Of a DNA stretch of 54,698 nt, positions 7,828-16,522 are shown one piece after another (position 1 is the first letter of the stretch; each line of letters opens with the position of its first letter). The stretch is from Bacteroidales bacterium. GTDB lineage: Bacteria; Bacteroidota; Bacteroidia; Bacteroidales; FEN-979. The position numbers and the translations under genes were made by a program. Below the pieces are notes generated by a model, which did not search any database, was not told the origin of the DNA, and worked only from the letters and a program-made list of their open reading frames with translations. Location of the stretch: assembly GCA_030681475.1 (NCBI GenBank), contig JAUXWT010000036.1, positions 1 through 54,698 on the forward strand, given 5' to 3'.

Positions 7828-9678
7828 ATGACTGATATCATACGCCTCTTACCTGACGCTGTAGCCAATCAGATCGCTGCCGGTGAAGTTGTTCAACGAC
7901 CTGCATCTGCGGTAAAAGAGTTGCTTGAAAATACCATTGATGCAGGCGCAACAGATATTAAATTGATTATCAAGGAATCCGGTAAAATGCTTATCCAGGT
8001 GACCGACAATGGTTGCGGTATGTCGGAACGGGATGCCCGCATGTGCTTCGAACGTCATGCCACCTCTAAAATAAAACAGGCAGACGACCTGCTGGCAATC
8101 CGTACGCTCGGTTTCCGGGGCGAGGCCCTCGCCTCCATAGCCTCCATCGCCCAGGTCGAATTAAAGACTAAAAGGCATGAAGATGAGATCGGTACAGCCA
8201 TCCTGATCGAAGGTACTGTATTTAAAGGACAGTCGCCGGTCAGTTGCGGGAATGGAACCACCGTCAGTGTGAAAAACCTCTTTTTTAATGTGCCCGCCCG
8301 CCGGAACTTCTTGAAATCGAACACCCTGGAGCTGAAATATATCATCGAGGAGTTTTTCCGAATTGCTTTGGTTAACCCCGATATCGCATTTACTTTCTAT
8401 AACCAGGATAAGGTCTTGTTTCAACTGCCCCCCGGAAATCTTAAACAGCGAATCGTAAATCTCTATGGGTCGTCCTACGCGCAAAAACTGATCCCGGTCG
8501 AACAGCAAACTGCCCTGGTCAACATCTCAGGTTTTATCGGAAAACCCGAATTCGCAAAAAAGTCAAGGGGTGAACAATATTTCTTCACCAATGGAAGGTT
8601 CATCAAAAGCCCTTATCTTCACCATGCCGTCGATGGCGCTTTTAAGGAATTGATACCCGATGATTCGGTTCCATCTTACTTTATATTCATGGAGGTTGAT
8701 CCTCAAACCATCGATGTAAATATCCATCCGACGAAGACCGAAATTAACTTTCAGGATATGAAGAGTATTTATGCTATCCTGCATGCTGCTGTAAAACAGT
8801 CAATCGGCAAATTCAGCCTCTCCCCGACCCTCGATTTCGACACGGAACAAAGCATGACCTTTCCGCCGATTCCGGAAAATCACCCTATCCGGCAACCGGT
8901 TATTTCTGTCAATCCAGACTATAACCCTTTCGAAAAGAAAACAGAGCCGCAGACCCGTTTTTCTTTTCCACAAAAACCAACACCATCCATCCAGGGATGG
9001 CGTGATTTATACGAAACACAGCCTCCGTTGGCGGAGTTAATTGATTTTCCTGTATCCGGTGAGGGAAGTTTCGACGGATCTACCGGAGGTTCCGGTACTG
9101 AATCGTTCACACAAAGGAACCACGGAGTCCAGGTTCAGAATGCATTTATAGTTACACATACCGATTCCGCCATACTTGTCATAGATCAGCAACATGCCCA
9201 TGAACGGATATTATATGAGCGGTTTTTAGATGAAAAAATGGCGGAGGTAAATCCCGGCCAGCGACAGCTTATACCCCAAACCATCACCCTGAACCCTGAC
9301 GACGCACAGTTCCTGCTGGAATGGAAACCCTATTTCCAAAAACTTGGCTTCGATATTAACGACTTTGGCAAAGGCAGCTTCGTGATCCATGCGATTCCCA
9401 TGAATCTTGAAACAACCGACATCAGGATGTTCATCGAATCGGTACTTGAATCACTCAAATCACCCGGACAAGATCATAATATCAATCAAAGAAAAGTACT
9501 TGCAAAAACAATGGCGATAAAACTGGCTATAAAAAGAGGGAAGAAATTGCATCAGGATGAGATGGACGGTTTAATTGAAAGTCTTTTGGCCTGCCAGGTA
9601 TCGGTGGTTTCACCGGATGGCAAACCTACCATGGTGATCATGCCTTTCGAGGAGTTGAATACGAAATTTAAAATTTAA
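7828..9678 (+). CDS. mutL: DNA mismatch repair protein MutL
   Basis: MutL (616 residues from the ATG at 7828; an upstream TTG is less likely) couples mismatch recognition by MutS to strand removal. The GHKL ATPase domain shows ANQIAAGEVVQRPASAVKEL, DNGCGM and TLGFRGEAL. The transducer domain follows, with the NIHPTKTEINF block near residue 300, then a proline-rich linker and the C-terminal dimerisation domain. In that domain the endonuclease motif DQHAxxExxxxE reads DQQHAHERILYE and the CPHGRP motif reads SPDGKP, so several metal ligands are replaced and nicking activity is doubtful. It is followed by two rhomboid genes, 14 bases away. Confidence 0.96.
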   Translation: MTDIIRLLPDAVANQIAAGEVVQRPASAVKELLENTIDAGATDIKLIIKESGKMLIQVTDNGCGMSERDARMCFERHATSKIKQADDLLAIRTLGFRGEALASIASIAQVELKTKRHEDEIGTAILIEGTVFKGQSPVSCGNGTTVSVKNLFFNVPARRNFLKSNTLELKYIIEEFFRIALVNPDIAFTFYNQDKVLFQLPPGNLKQRIVNLYGSSYAQKLIPVEQQTALVNISGFIGKPEFAKKSRGEQYFFTNGRFIKSPYLHHAVDGAFKELIPDDSVPSYFIFMEVDPQTIDVNIHPTKTEINFQDMKSIYAILHAAVKQSIGKFSLSPTLDFDTEQSMTFPPIPENHPIRQPVISVNPDYNPFEKKTEPQTRFSFPQKPTPSIQGWRDLYETQPPLAELIDFPVSGEGSFDGSTGGSGTESFTQRNHGVQVQNAFIVTHTDSAILVIDQQHAHERILYERFLDEKMAEVNPGQRQLIPQTITLNPDDAQFLLEWKPYFQKLGFDINDFGKGSFVIHAIPMNLETTDIRMFIESVLESLKSPGQDHNINQRKVLAKTMAIKLAIKRGKKLHQDEMDGLIESLLACQVSVVSPDGKPTMVIMPFEELNTKFKI

Positions 9679-9692
9679 CGTTTAATACACTT

Positions 9693-10526
9693 ATGTCGCA
9701 ACAATATAGTCCTGCCGGGTTTAGTCTGCTTCCGCCGGTTGTGAAAAACCTTTTGATTATCAATGGATTATTCTTTCTGGCAACCCTTTCATTTGAGTCT
9801 GCATTCGGCATTGATCTGGTCAGTCTCCTAGGACTTCATTATTTCCAGTCAGACTTGTTCAGTCCTTACCAGTTTGTCTCATACATGTTTCTTCATGGCA
9901 GTTTTTCACATGTCCTGTGGAATATGTTTGCCCTGTGGATGTTCGGGTACCTGCTGGAAAATGTCTGGGGTTCAAAACGATTCCTGACCTATTATTTCGT
10001 CACAGGCATTGGCGCAGCGATCATCCAGACCTTTGTCAACTGGATCGATATCTCATCCATCCAGGCGGCGGCAAGGGCCTATGGCGCCAGTCCGACACTG
10101 GACGGGTTCGTCGGCTTTGTCAGGCATCATTATCCGCTGTATTATCAATCAGAGGGAACACTCAGCAGTTTCATCAACGAATGGACCATGTCAAAGAATG
10201 GCGTGGGATATGCCAGCCAATCGGTGGAATATATCCGGCAACTGATGAAATTGCGCATGGATGTACCGACTGTCGGCGCCTCTGGGGCGGTTTACGGAAT
10301 ATTGCTTGCATTCGGCATGATGTTCCCGAATATGCTCGTGTATATCTATTTTCTTTTTCCGATAAAGGCCAAATGGATCGTTATCCTGTATGGCGCCTTT
10401 GAACTGTTTTCGGGCATATCAAATAATCCGGGTGACAACATAGCTCATTTTGCGCACCTGGGAGGTATGATATTTGGTTTCTTTTTAATCATCTACTGGA
10501 AGAAAAATCAAAGTTCATTTTCATGA
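9693..10526 (+). CDS. Rhomboid family intramembrane serine protease (first of a tandem pair)
   Basis: The 277-residue protein has six or so membrane helices and all rhomboid hallmarks: HGSFSHVLWNMFALWMFG with the His/Asn of helix 2, the catalytic GASGAVYG with Ser197, and the partner His in AHFAHLGGMIFGF (His255, with His252 nearby). Between helices 3 and 4 there is an insertion of about 70 mostly polar residues (WIDISSIQ...VEYIRQLMKL) not found in short bacterial rhomboids. It cleaves membrane proteins within the bilayer; substrates are unknown. The stop overlaps the start of the next rhomboid by four bases (ATGA). Confidence 0.92.
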   Translation: MSQQYSPAGFSLLPPVVKNLLIINGLFFLATLSFESAFGIDLVSLLGLHYFQSDLFSPYQFVSYMFLHGSFSHVLWNMFALWMFGYLLENVWGSKRFLTYYFVTGIGAAIIQTFVNWIDISSIQAAARAYGASPTLDGFVGFVRHHYPLYYQSEGTLSSFINEWTMSKNGVGYASQSVEYIRQLMKLRMDVPTVGASGAVYGILLAFGMMFPNMLVYIYFLFPIKAKWIVILYGAFELFSGISNNPGDNIAHFAHLGGMIFGFFLIIYWKKNQSSFS

Positions 10527-11461
10527 CGAATTACAATTACGGACAGAATCAGAACCCGCTGGATGAGATCAAACGGTTTTTCAGGCAGGGGTCAGCCTTG
10601 TCAATCCTGATCCTGGTAAACGTTGCCATATGGGTTTTTGTTCAGGCGCTCAAGGTCATCTTATTTTTTTATAACAGTCCCGGCAGCGATGCTGTCCATA
10701 CGTTGTTCTTGCATTCATTGGCAATACCTGCCTCAATCCCGGGGTTGGCGATGAAACCATGGACTATTTTAACCTATATGTTCCTCCACTTTGACATCTG
10801 GCATATCCTGTTTAACATGCTTTGGTTATATTGGTTTGGAAGGATTTTTCTTGAGTTCCTGCCCTCGAAGCAATTGGTGTCAATATATTTTCTGGGAGGG
10901 ATCAGCGGCGGACTTTTTTACGTTTTGGCATTTAACTTTTTCCCTGTTTTTTCATCTCTGCTTCCCATATCTTTTGCCCTGGGGGCATCGGCCTCTGTTA
11001 TGGCAATTGTGACATCAATTTCAGTGTATGTTCCAAACTACACGATACAACTTTTGCTTATCGGAAGGCTGAAGATCATATATCTTGCAGTTATCCTCTT
11101 CGTATTTGACTTTTTTATGATCCCGTCAGGGAATGCCGGCGGACATATTGCCCATATTGGAGGAGCCCTTTTCGGCGCAATATATATGCTGTTATACCGG
11201 TACTCAAAAAATAAAGTACAATACGGAAACTCTCCCGACCTGATCCGGAATTTTATAAATCTTTTTAAAAACAAAGCCAAAACAGGTCATTCTCCCGGGG
11301 TAAATTACGGCCGGCCTGTTTCTGATGAAGATTACAACCTGAAAAAAAAGGAGACCCAAAAAAAAGTAGATGAGATACTTGAAAAAATTTCCAAAGGCGG
11401 TTATGACTGCCTTTCAAAGGAAGAAAAGGAGTTTCTATTTAAAACATCAAATAAACGTTGA
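10523..11461 (+). CDS. Rhomboid family protein with C-terminal cytoplasmic extension (second of the pair)
   Basis: A 312-residue rhomboid. HFDIWHILFNMLWLYWFG carries the helix 2 His/Asn, the catalytic loop is LGASASVMAI with Ser156 in a GASA context, and the His lies in GGHIAHIGGALFGA. After the last helix there is a soluble tail of about 90 residues (VSDEDYNLKKKETQKKVDEILEKISKGGYDCLSKEEKEFLF), resembling the small DUF6576 module often fused to Bacteroidota rhomboids. Translation is coupled to the first rhomboid by an ATGA overlap, so the two may act together or on related substrates. Confidence 0.88.
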   Translation: MTNYNYGQNQNPLDEIKRFFRQGSALSILILVNVAIWVFVQALKVILFFYNSPGSDAVHTLFLHSLAIPASIPGLAMKPWTILTYMFLHFDIWHILFNMLWLYWFGRIFLEFLPSKQLVSIYFLGGISGGLFYVLAFNFFPVFSSLLPISFALGASASVMAIVTSISVYVPNYTIQLLLIGRLKIIYLAVILFVFDFFMIPSGNAGGHIAHIGGALFGAIYMLLYRYSKNKVQYGNSPDLIRNFINLFKNKAKTGHSPGVNYGRPVSDEDYNLKKKETQKKVDEILEKISKGGYDCLSKEEKEFLFKTSNKR

Positions 11462-11481
11462 ACTAATCTGAACGGTTGATA

Positions 11482-12609
11482 ATGAAAGGCCGGTCGATCG
11501 TGAAATATATTCTTTATCTCCTGAATTTATGTGCTGTTGCTGGCTTGCTGGCATCGTATATTTCGGGATATGTAAGTCCTGAGAAATTTTGGATCCTTGC
11601 ATTCTTTGGAATAGCTTACCCTATACTACTGATAATTAATGTTTTATTTGTAATCTTCTGGCTTCTCACCTGGAAACGGTTCATTTTCGTTTCACTGATC
11701 GCGATTGTTGCAGGGTATAACAGCTTGTTCGCCATCTATCCCATCCGGCTGTCTAAACCGGCCGTTAGCCAGTCTCCGGAGATCAAGATCGTCAGCTTTA
11801 ACATTCATTCCCTCTATGGCACAAAAACCGCCAATAACAAGCAAGAAACCAAAAGCAGGGTGACCGGGTTTCTTGCCGGACAAAATGCAGATATCATATG
11901 TATTCAGGAGTTCTATGCCATTGGGGAGGACTTCAGTCAGATCCTTTCAAAGTTCTCAGGATCAATTCATCTTGACCATTATACGTTTAAAAATTACCGT
12001 GAATTCGATAACAAAAAAAAAATCAATGCGATCGCGACATTTTCGCGTTTCCCGATCGTAAATTCAGGGTATTTAAGACTTCCCGAACGTGGCCATTTTG
12101 CCATTTTCAGCGATATGGTCATTAATGGGGATACCATCCGTGTTTACAACCTGCACCTTGAATCGATCCGATTCGGTAATGACGATTATTCCTTTTATAC
12201 AAAACTTACCGAGGCGGATAAAGAGGCGACTACAATACATGAAGGATCGAAGCGTATGCTGTGGAAACTCCGTAAAGCTTTTATTATCAGATCTAAACAG
12301 GTCAACCTGCTGACCGAACATATTGATGCTTGCACCTATCCGGTGATTTTATCGGGCGATTTCAACGATACTCCCTCGTCATATACCCATCATCAATTGA
12401 CAAAAAGATTGACGGATTCATATATTGAGTGTGGTCAGGGACTATTCAGGAGCACGTATGCCGGAACATTCCCCTCGTTCAGAATTGACTATGTGCTTCA
12501 TTCTGACAAGTTCAAAGCGATATCATATGAAACCTTCGAGATAGATCTTTCAGACCATTATCCCATTTCAGCCATTTTAGTTAAAACACCTCAAATACAA
12601 TCGCCTTGA
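11482..12609 (+). CDS. Membrane-anchored endonuclease/exonuclease/phosphatase-fold protein
   Basis: The 375-residue protein starts with two or three transmembrane helices (residues about 8-85), followed by a DNase I-like catalytic domain. Visible motifs are KIVSFNIHSLYG, CIQEFY (metal-binding Glu), GDFNDTPSSYTHHQL, RIDYVLHS and the terminal LSDHYPISAIL with the catalytic Asp-His. The family includes nucleases, phospholipases and phosphatases; with a membrane anchor facing the periplasm, a lipid or nucleotide phosphate substrate is possible. It lies 20 bases after the rhomboid pair, and its TGA overlaps the TTG start of uvrB. Confidence 0.88.
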   Translation: MKGRSIVKYILYLLNLCAVAGLLASYISGYVSPEKFWILAFFGIAYPILLIINVLFVIFWLLTWKRFIFVSLIAIVAGYNSLFAIYPIRLSKPAVSQSPEIKIVSFNIHSLYGTKTANNKQETKSRVTGFLAGQNADIICIQEFYAIGEDFSQILSKFSGSIHLDHYTFKNYREFDNKKKINAIATFSRFPIVNSGYLRLPERGHFAIFSDMVINGDTIRVYNLHLESIRFGNDDYSFYTKLTEADKEATTIHEGSKRMLWKLRKAFIIRSKQVNLLTEHIDACTYPVILSGDFNDTPSSYTHHQLTKRLTDSYIECGQGLFRSTYAGTFPSFRIDYVLHSDKFKAISYETFEIDLSDHYPISAILVKTPQIQSP

Positions 12610-14627
12610 GATTTTCGCTGACATCAGACTTCATACCAACCGGGGATCAGCCTGAAGCCATTAAACAACTTGTTGAAGGCATCGAGCGGGGAGATCCGGC
12701 ACAAGTACTCCTTGGAGTGACCGGATCGGGAAAAACATTTACGATCGCTAATGTCATACAGCAGGTTCAAAAACCCACCCTGGTTCTAAGCCATAATAAA
12801 ACCCTGGCAGCGCAGCTTTATGGTGAGTTCAAACAGTTTTTTCCTGAAAATGCAGTTGAGTTTTTTGTGTCGTATTACGATTATTATCAACCGGAGGCCT
12901 TTATCCCGGTTACAAACACCTATATTGAAAAAGATCTTTCCATCAATGAAGAGATCGAGAAACTGAGGTTAAGCGCCTCTTCTGCATTGCTGTCGGGGAG
13001 ACGTGATATCATCGTTGTTTCGTCGGTTTCATGTATTTACGGGATCGGCAACCCGGACGATTTCAGCGAAAATGTTATCCGGCTTCAGCCCAAAGATCAG
13101 ATTGGCCGTAAAAAATTACTGATTGCTCTGGTCAACAGTCTTTATTCACGAACTGAGGGAGAGTTCATCCGCGGCCGTTTCCGGGTCAAAGGCGATTCTG
13201 TCGACATCTTCCCGGCCTACTTAGACATTGCCTACCGGATCATTTTTTTCGGAAACGAAGTGGAGAGCATGGAGTCGTTTGATCCCCTCACTGGTCGTAA
13301 GATCGAAACAATGGCGTTGATGACGCTATATCCGGCAAATATTTTTGTCACATCTCCGGATAAGATGCGCGAAGCGCTTGTTGAAATCCAGGATGACCTG
13401 ATCAAACAATGTGCCTATTTCAGGGAGAACGGCAAGGAGCTTGAAGCCAAACGACTCGAGGACAGGGTCAGTTACGATATCGAGATGATGCGGGAATTGG
13501 GATATTGCTCAGGGATCGAAAACTATTCACGGTATTTTGATGGCAGATTGTCGGGTTCAAGGCCATTCTGTCTCCTGGACTTCTTTCCAGATGATTTTTT
13601 GATGGTGATTGATGAGAGTCATGTATCCATTCCCCAGATAAGAGCCATGTTTGGCGGAGACCGTTCACGCAAGCAAACCCTTGTGGAGTATGGTTTCAGG
13701 CTCCCTTCTGCCATGGATAACAGGCCACTGAAATTTGAAGAATTTGAATCCATTGTCACGCAAACAATATATGTCAGCGCCACCCCGGCTGATTTTGAGA
13801 TGCAGCAATGTGAAGGCATTCTTGTAGAACAGGTCATCCGCCCGACCGGCTTGCTCGATCCGTATGTGGAAGTGAGGCCAAGTTTGAGGCAAATTGACGA
13901 CTTGCTTGACGAGATCAACCAGCGGATCATCAAACATGAACGGACCCTGGTTACGACCCTTACCAAACGAATGGCGGAAGAATTGAGCAGTTATTTTGCA
14001 AAAATCGATATCCGTTGCCGGTATATTCATGCCGATGTGGATACGCTGGAGCGGGTTGAAATACTGCGAGATTTAAGACTCGGGGTATTCGATGTTCTGA
14101 TTGGCGTAAACCTGCTGCGCGAAGGCCTGGACTTACCGGAAGTATCACTGGTTGCCATACTGGATGCCGATAAAGAAGGATTTCTCCGGTCAGAACGATC
14201 GCTGACACAAACAGCGGGACGTGCAGCAAGAAATATCAACAGCAGGGTGATCATGTACGCCGATAAGGTAACCGACTCAATGAAACGGATGATGGATGAA
14301 ACAAACCGTCGCCGGGAAAAACAGATTGACTATAACACCAAAAATAACATCACACCTACCCAAATCGTAAAGAGTACGCGGGATATTCTCGGGCAGACAG
14401 CCGTCGCTGATGGGAACAAGCCGAAACCTGTCCCCTATTATGAGAATGAAAAAGTTGATGTGGCCGCTGATCCGCTGATCCGGTATCTTCCAAAAGAAAA
14501 ATTGCAAAAACTTATCACCCGTAACAGAAAAGCCATGGAAGATGCAGTGAAGAATCTTGATTTTCTCGAAGCTGCACGTTTGAGGGATGAGATGAAGGCG
14601 CTTCAGGGACTAATTGACAATAAATAA
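12606..14627 (+). CDS. uvrB: Excinuclease ABC subunit B
   Basis: UvrB (673 residues, normal length) is the helicase-like damage verification subunit of nucleotide excision repair. The protein shows Walker A GVTGSGKT at residues 37-44, the damage-probing hairpin region YYDYYQPEAFIP, the DESH box, the helicase C block GVNLLREGLDLPEVSLVAI, and the C-terminal UVR domain (AMEDAVKNLDFLEAARLRDEMKAL). The N-terminus RFSLTSDFIPTGDQPEAI aligns with the family only if translation starts at the TTG at 12606; there is no in-frame ATG or GTG at that position. TTG overlaps the TGA of the preceding gene, suggesting coupled re-initiation. Confidence 0.97.
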   Translation: MRFSLTSDFIPTGDQPEAIKQLVEGIERGDPAQVLLGVTGSGKTFTIANVIQQVQKPTLVLSHNKTLAAQLYGEFKQFFPENAVEFFVSYYDYYQPEAFIPVTNTYIEKDLSINEEIEKLRLSASSALLSGRRDIIVVSSVSCIYGIGNPDDFSENVIRLQPKDQIGRKKLLIALVNSLYSRTEGEFIRGRFRVKGDSVDIFPAYLDIAYRIIFFGNEVESMESFDPLTGRKIETMALMTLYPANIFVTSPDKMREALVEIQDDLIKQCAYFRENGKELEAKRLEDRVSYDIEMMRELGYCSGIENYSRYFDGRLSGSRPFCLLDFFPDDFLMVIDESHVSIPQIRAMFGGDRSRKQTLVEYGFRLPSAMDNRPLKFEEFESIVTQTIYVSATPADFEMQQCEGILVEQVIRPTGLLDPYVEVRPSLRQIDDLLDEINQRIIKHERTLVTTLTKRMAEELSSYFAKIDIRCRYIHADVDTLERVEILRDLRLGVFDVLIGVNLLREGLDLPEVSLVAILDADKEGFLRSERSLTQTAGRAARNINSRVIMYADKVTDSMKRMMDETNRRREKQIDYNTKNNITPTQIVKSTRDILGQTAVADGNKPKPVPYYENEKVDVAADPLIRYLPKEKLQKLITRNRKAMEDAVKNLDFLEAARLRDEMKALQGLIDNK

Positions 14628-14940
14628 TCAGGTCGGGCAGTCTCGTCACGGCATCGCGTCTACGCCTGGGTCAAAACGATAGTCTCGGCGAGAGTATCAG
14701 GCTGAGATTGCCCCAGCCAGGGCCGCTCATACGGTGACTGGTATCATAACAACAAGTTATTAACAGTCAATTTGTTAACGATGATTGCCGCCAAATCCCG
14801 TTAGGGATTTAATCTGGGTAGGAAATGATTGGAAGGATGTTTATTTCGTCCCGTACGGGACGAGATTGAATGCGATCGCCACAAGGCTACCTATATTATG
14901 TGCCTAACGGCACAATGCAAATAAGCATCATGGGTTAAAA
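14628..14940. repeat. Intergenic dispersed repeat: three consecutive small palindromes
   Basis: This non-coding stretch after uvrB holds three short hairpins in a row: AAATCCC-GTTA-GGGATTT at 14793-14810, the perfect 18-base palindrome TCGTCCCGTACGGGACGA at 14846-14863, and TGTGCC-TAAC-GGCACA at 14899-14914, with GGGTAGG and GCTACCT blocks flanking. The spacing and the shared GTTA/GTAC/TAAC centres resemble the REP-like palindromic elements scattered through Bacteroidota genomes. The part before 14790 shows no gene or clear repeat. Confidence 0.6.
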
Positions 14941-14986
14941 AAACAAGGGGCTGTCTCGTACCTTTAAGACAGCCTCTTGTTTTTAC
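14941..14986. terminator. Bidirectional terminator between uvrB and the FKBP gene
   Basis: AAACAAGGGGCTGTCT (14941-14956) pairs with AGACAGCCTCTTGTTT (14967-14982) with one G-U wobble and a ten-base loop, flanked by T-runs on the plus strand and A-runs on the other side. It separates two convergent genes. Its core GGCTGTCT is shared with the ends of the MITE-like element at 50616-50748. Confidence 0.75.
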
Positions 14987-15000
14987 ATTGAATCGTATAA

Positions 15001-16299
15001 TTAATTCACATCCATCAACTCAACTTCGAATACAAGCGTTGAATATGGCGGGATCTGACCCATGTCACGTTCTCCATAGGCTATGGTTGAGGGAATTACC
15101 AAAGTGGCTTTCCCGCCAACATTCATCATTGCAATACCCTCGTCCCAGCCTTTGATGACCTGGCCTTGTCCTAAAACAAATTCGAAAGGTTCATCGCGGT
15201 CACGTGAAGAATCAAATTTTGTGCCGTCTAAAAGTGTGCCGGTGTAATGTACCTTAACCTTTTTTCCTGCTGCAGCATTTGCTCCGGTTCCCTTAACTTT
15301 TTCAATAAATATCAATCCACTGGCCGTTGGTTTGGTGGTGATCTTATGATCTGCCAAATACTTTTTCATGAGTTCTCCTTCTTGCTTTTTGTTATTTTCG
15401 AGTTTAAGGCTCTCCGCTTTTTTCTTTTCAGCCGCTTGTTTGTCATGGTCAGCTTTTGATTGAACATCAACGACCTCGACATCATAAATAACCGTTGAAA
15501 ATGGTGGTACCATGGCGCCGCGGCCTGTTTCGCCAAAGGCAATTTTTGAGGGGACGATGAGCGTAGCTTTACCTCCTTTGACCATTTTTGACACACCTTC
15601 TTCAAACCCCGGAGTATCGAAACGCTTGCCAAATTCAAATTCCATCGGCTCACCGCGATCTATTGTTGAAAAAACCTGCTTGCCATCAATGAGCGTTACA
15701 CTAAAATGGGTTTTTACCCATGCGCCGGTATCAATTTTAATACCTTTGCCAGGTTGTGACTCAATAAAGTACAACCCTGAGGCATTCGGGGCGACTGAGA
15801 TCTTCTTCTCTTCAATATACTGTTTTAAAGCTTCATCCTCTTTTTTCATCATAGTCTCTGGCGAATCTATTGACAACATTGTGATGTAAAAATGGACGAC
15901 ACTGTTGCTGTCGATGAACGGTGGACGCTGAGGTTGACGAAATGTCTTGGTAAATAAAGAGTCGGCGTTGATAATAAAATCGGCGCTGTCGCCTACCGAA
16001 AGCATCAGGATTCCTTCATAAATATCACCTTTGAATTCAGATGCAGGTAATTGAAAGCGCACCGGAGTCCCCATGGCTTTCTGGCTGTCAAACAAGGTTG
16101 AGTCCTTATATTGGTACCTCATGTTCATCGAAACCCAATCTCCAAGTCTTGGCTTCACAGTATCCTTGCTTACCTTATATAACTTGTAGTACAAACCCGT
16201 TGATGTTTTATCATAACCCGGATACTTTGAAGAACAAGCAAACATTGTCAAGGCAACCAACATCACGATGACCAATGGATTTACAATCATTTTTTTCAT
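15001..16299 (-). CDS. FKBP-type peptidyl-prolyl isomerase lipoprotein with three FKBP-like modules
   Basis: The start at 16299 gives a 432-residue lipoprotein (MKKMIVNPLVIVMLVALTMF then Cys22, a lipobox). It contains three repeated units, each opening with a 'ASGL/STGL' strand: residues about 35-145 (degenerate; lacks the YGE-type loop), about 170-285 (SKIAFGETGRGAMVPPFSTVIYDVEV) and about 325-432 (VHYTGTLLDGTKFDSSRDRDEPFEFVL... IAYGERDMGQIPPYSTLVFEVEL). The last unit has a complete FKBP active-site pattern. A coiled, Lys-rich linker joins units 2 and 3. The likely role is folding of periplasmic or outer-membrane proteins. An upstream ATG would add 20 unlikely residues. Confidence 0.9.
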   Translation of the reverse strand: MKKMIVNPLVIVMLVALTMFACSSKYPGYDKTSTGLYYKLYKVSKDTVKPRLGDWVSMNMRYQYKDSTLFDSQKAMGTPVRFQLPASEFKGDIYEGILMLSVGDSADFIINADSLFTKTFRQPQRPPFIDSNSVVHFYITMLSIDSPETMMKKEDEALKQYIEEKKISVAPNASGLYFIESQPGKGIKIDTGAWVKTHFSVTLIDGKQVFSTIDRGEPMEFEFGKRFDTPGFEEGVSKMVKGGKATLIVPSKIAFGETGRGAMVPPFSTVIYDVEVVDVQSKADHDKQAAEKKKAESLKLENNKKQEGELMKKYLADHKITTKPTASGLIFIEKVKGTGANAAAGKKVKVHYTGTLLDGTKFDSSRDRDEPFEFVLGQGQVIKGWDEGIAMMNVGGKATLVIPSTIAYGERDMGQIPPYSTLVFEVELMDVN

Positions 16300-16434
16300 A
16301 CTTTGCAATTTAAAGTTTTGGTTAATAATTATGGAATTAAATAATTTTATGCTATACAATCAATGAGAACCTGCATTTGCCATCATAATACCTGCCCTTC
16401 GCAGATCAACAAATTTTTCGGTCGATTTGACCGG

Positions 16435-16442
16435 CAAAGATA
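16435..16442 (-). promoter_or_regulatory. Candidate -7 box for the three-module FKBP gene
   Basis: Read on the minus strand this is TATCTTTG, matching TAnnTTTG; transcription would start near 16429. The predicted start region overlaps a small perfect inverted repeat CGGTC-GATTT-GACCG (16419-16433), a possible operator or leader hairpin. The leader would be about 130 bases. Confidence 0.5.
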
Positions 16443-16522
16443 ATAAACTCCTGATTAAGTATATAAAAAGAAAGCGTAGAATTTTTATTTTATTGCAAGC
16501 ATATGAACACCAACATTCATTT

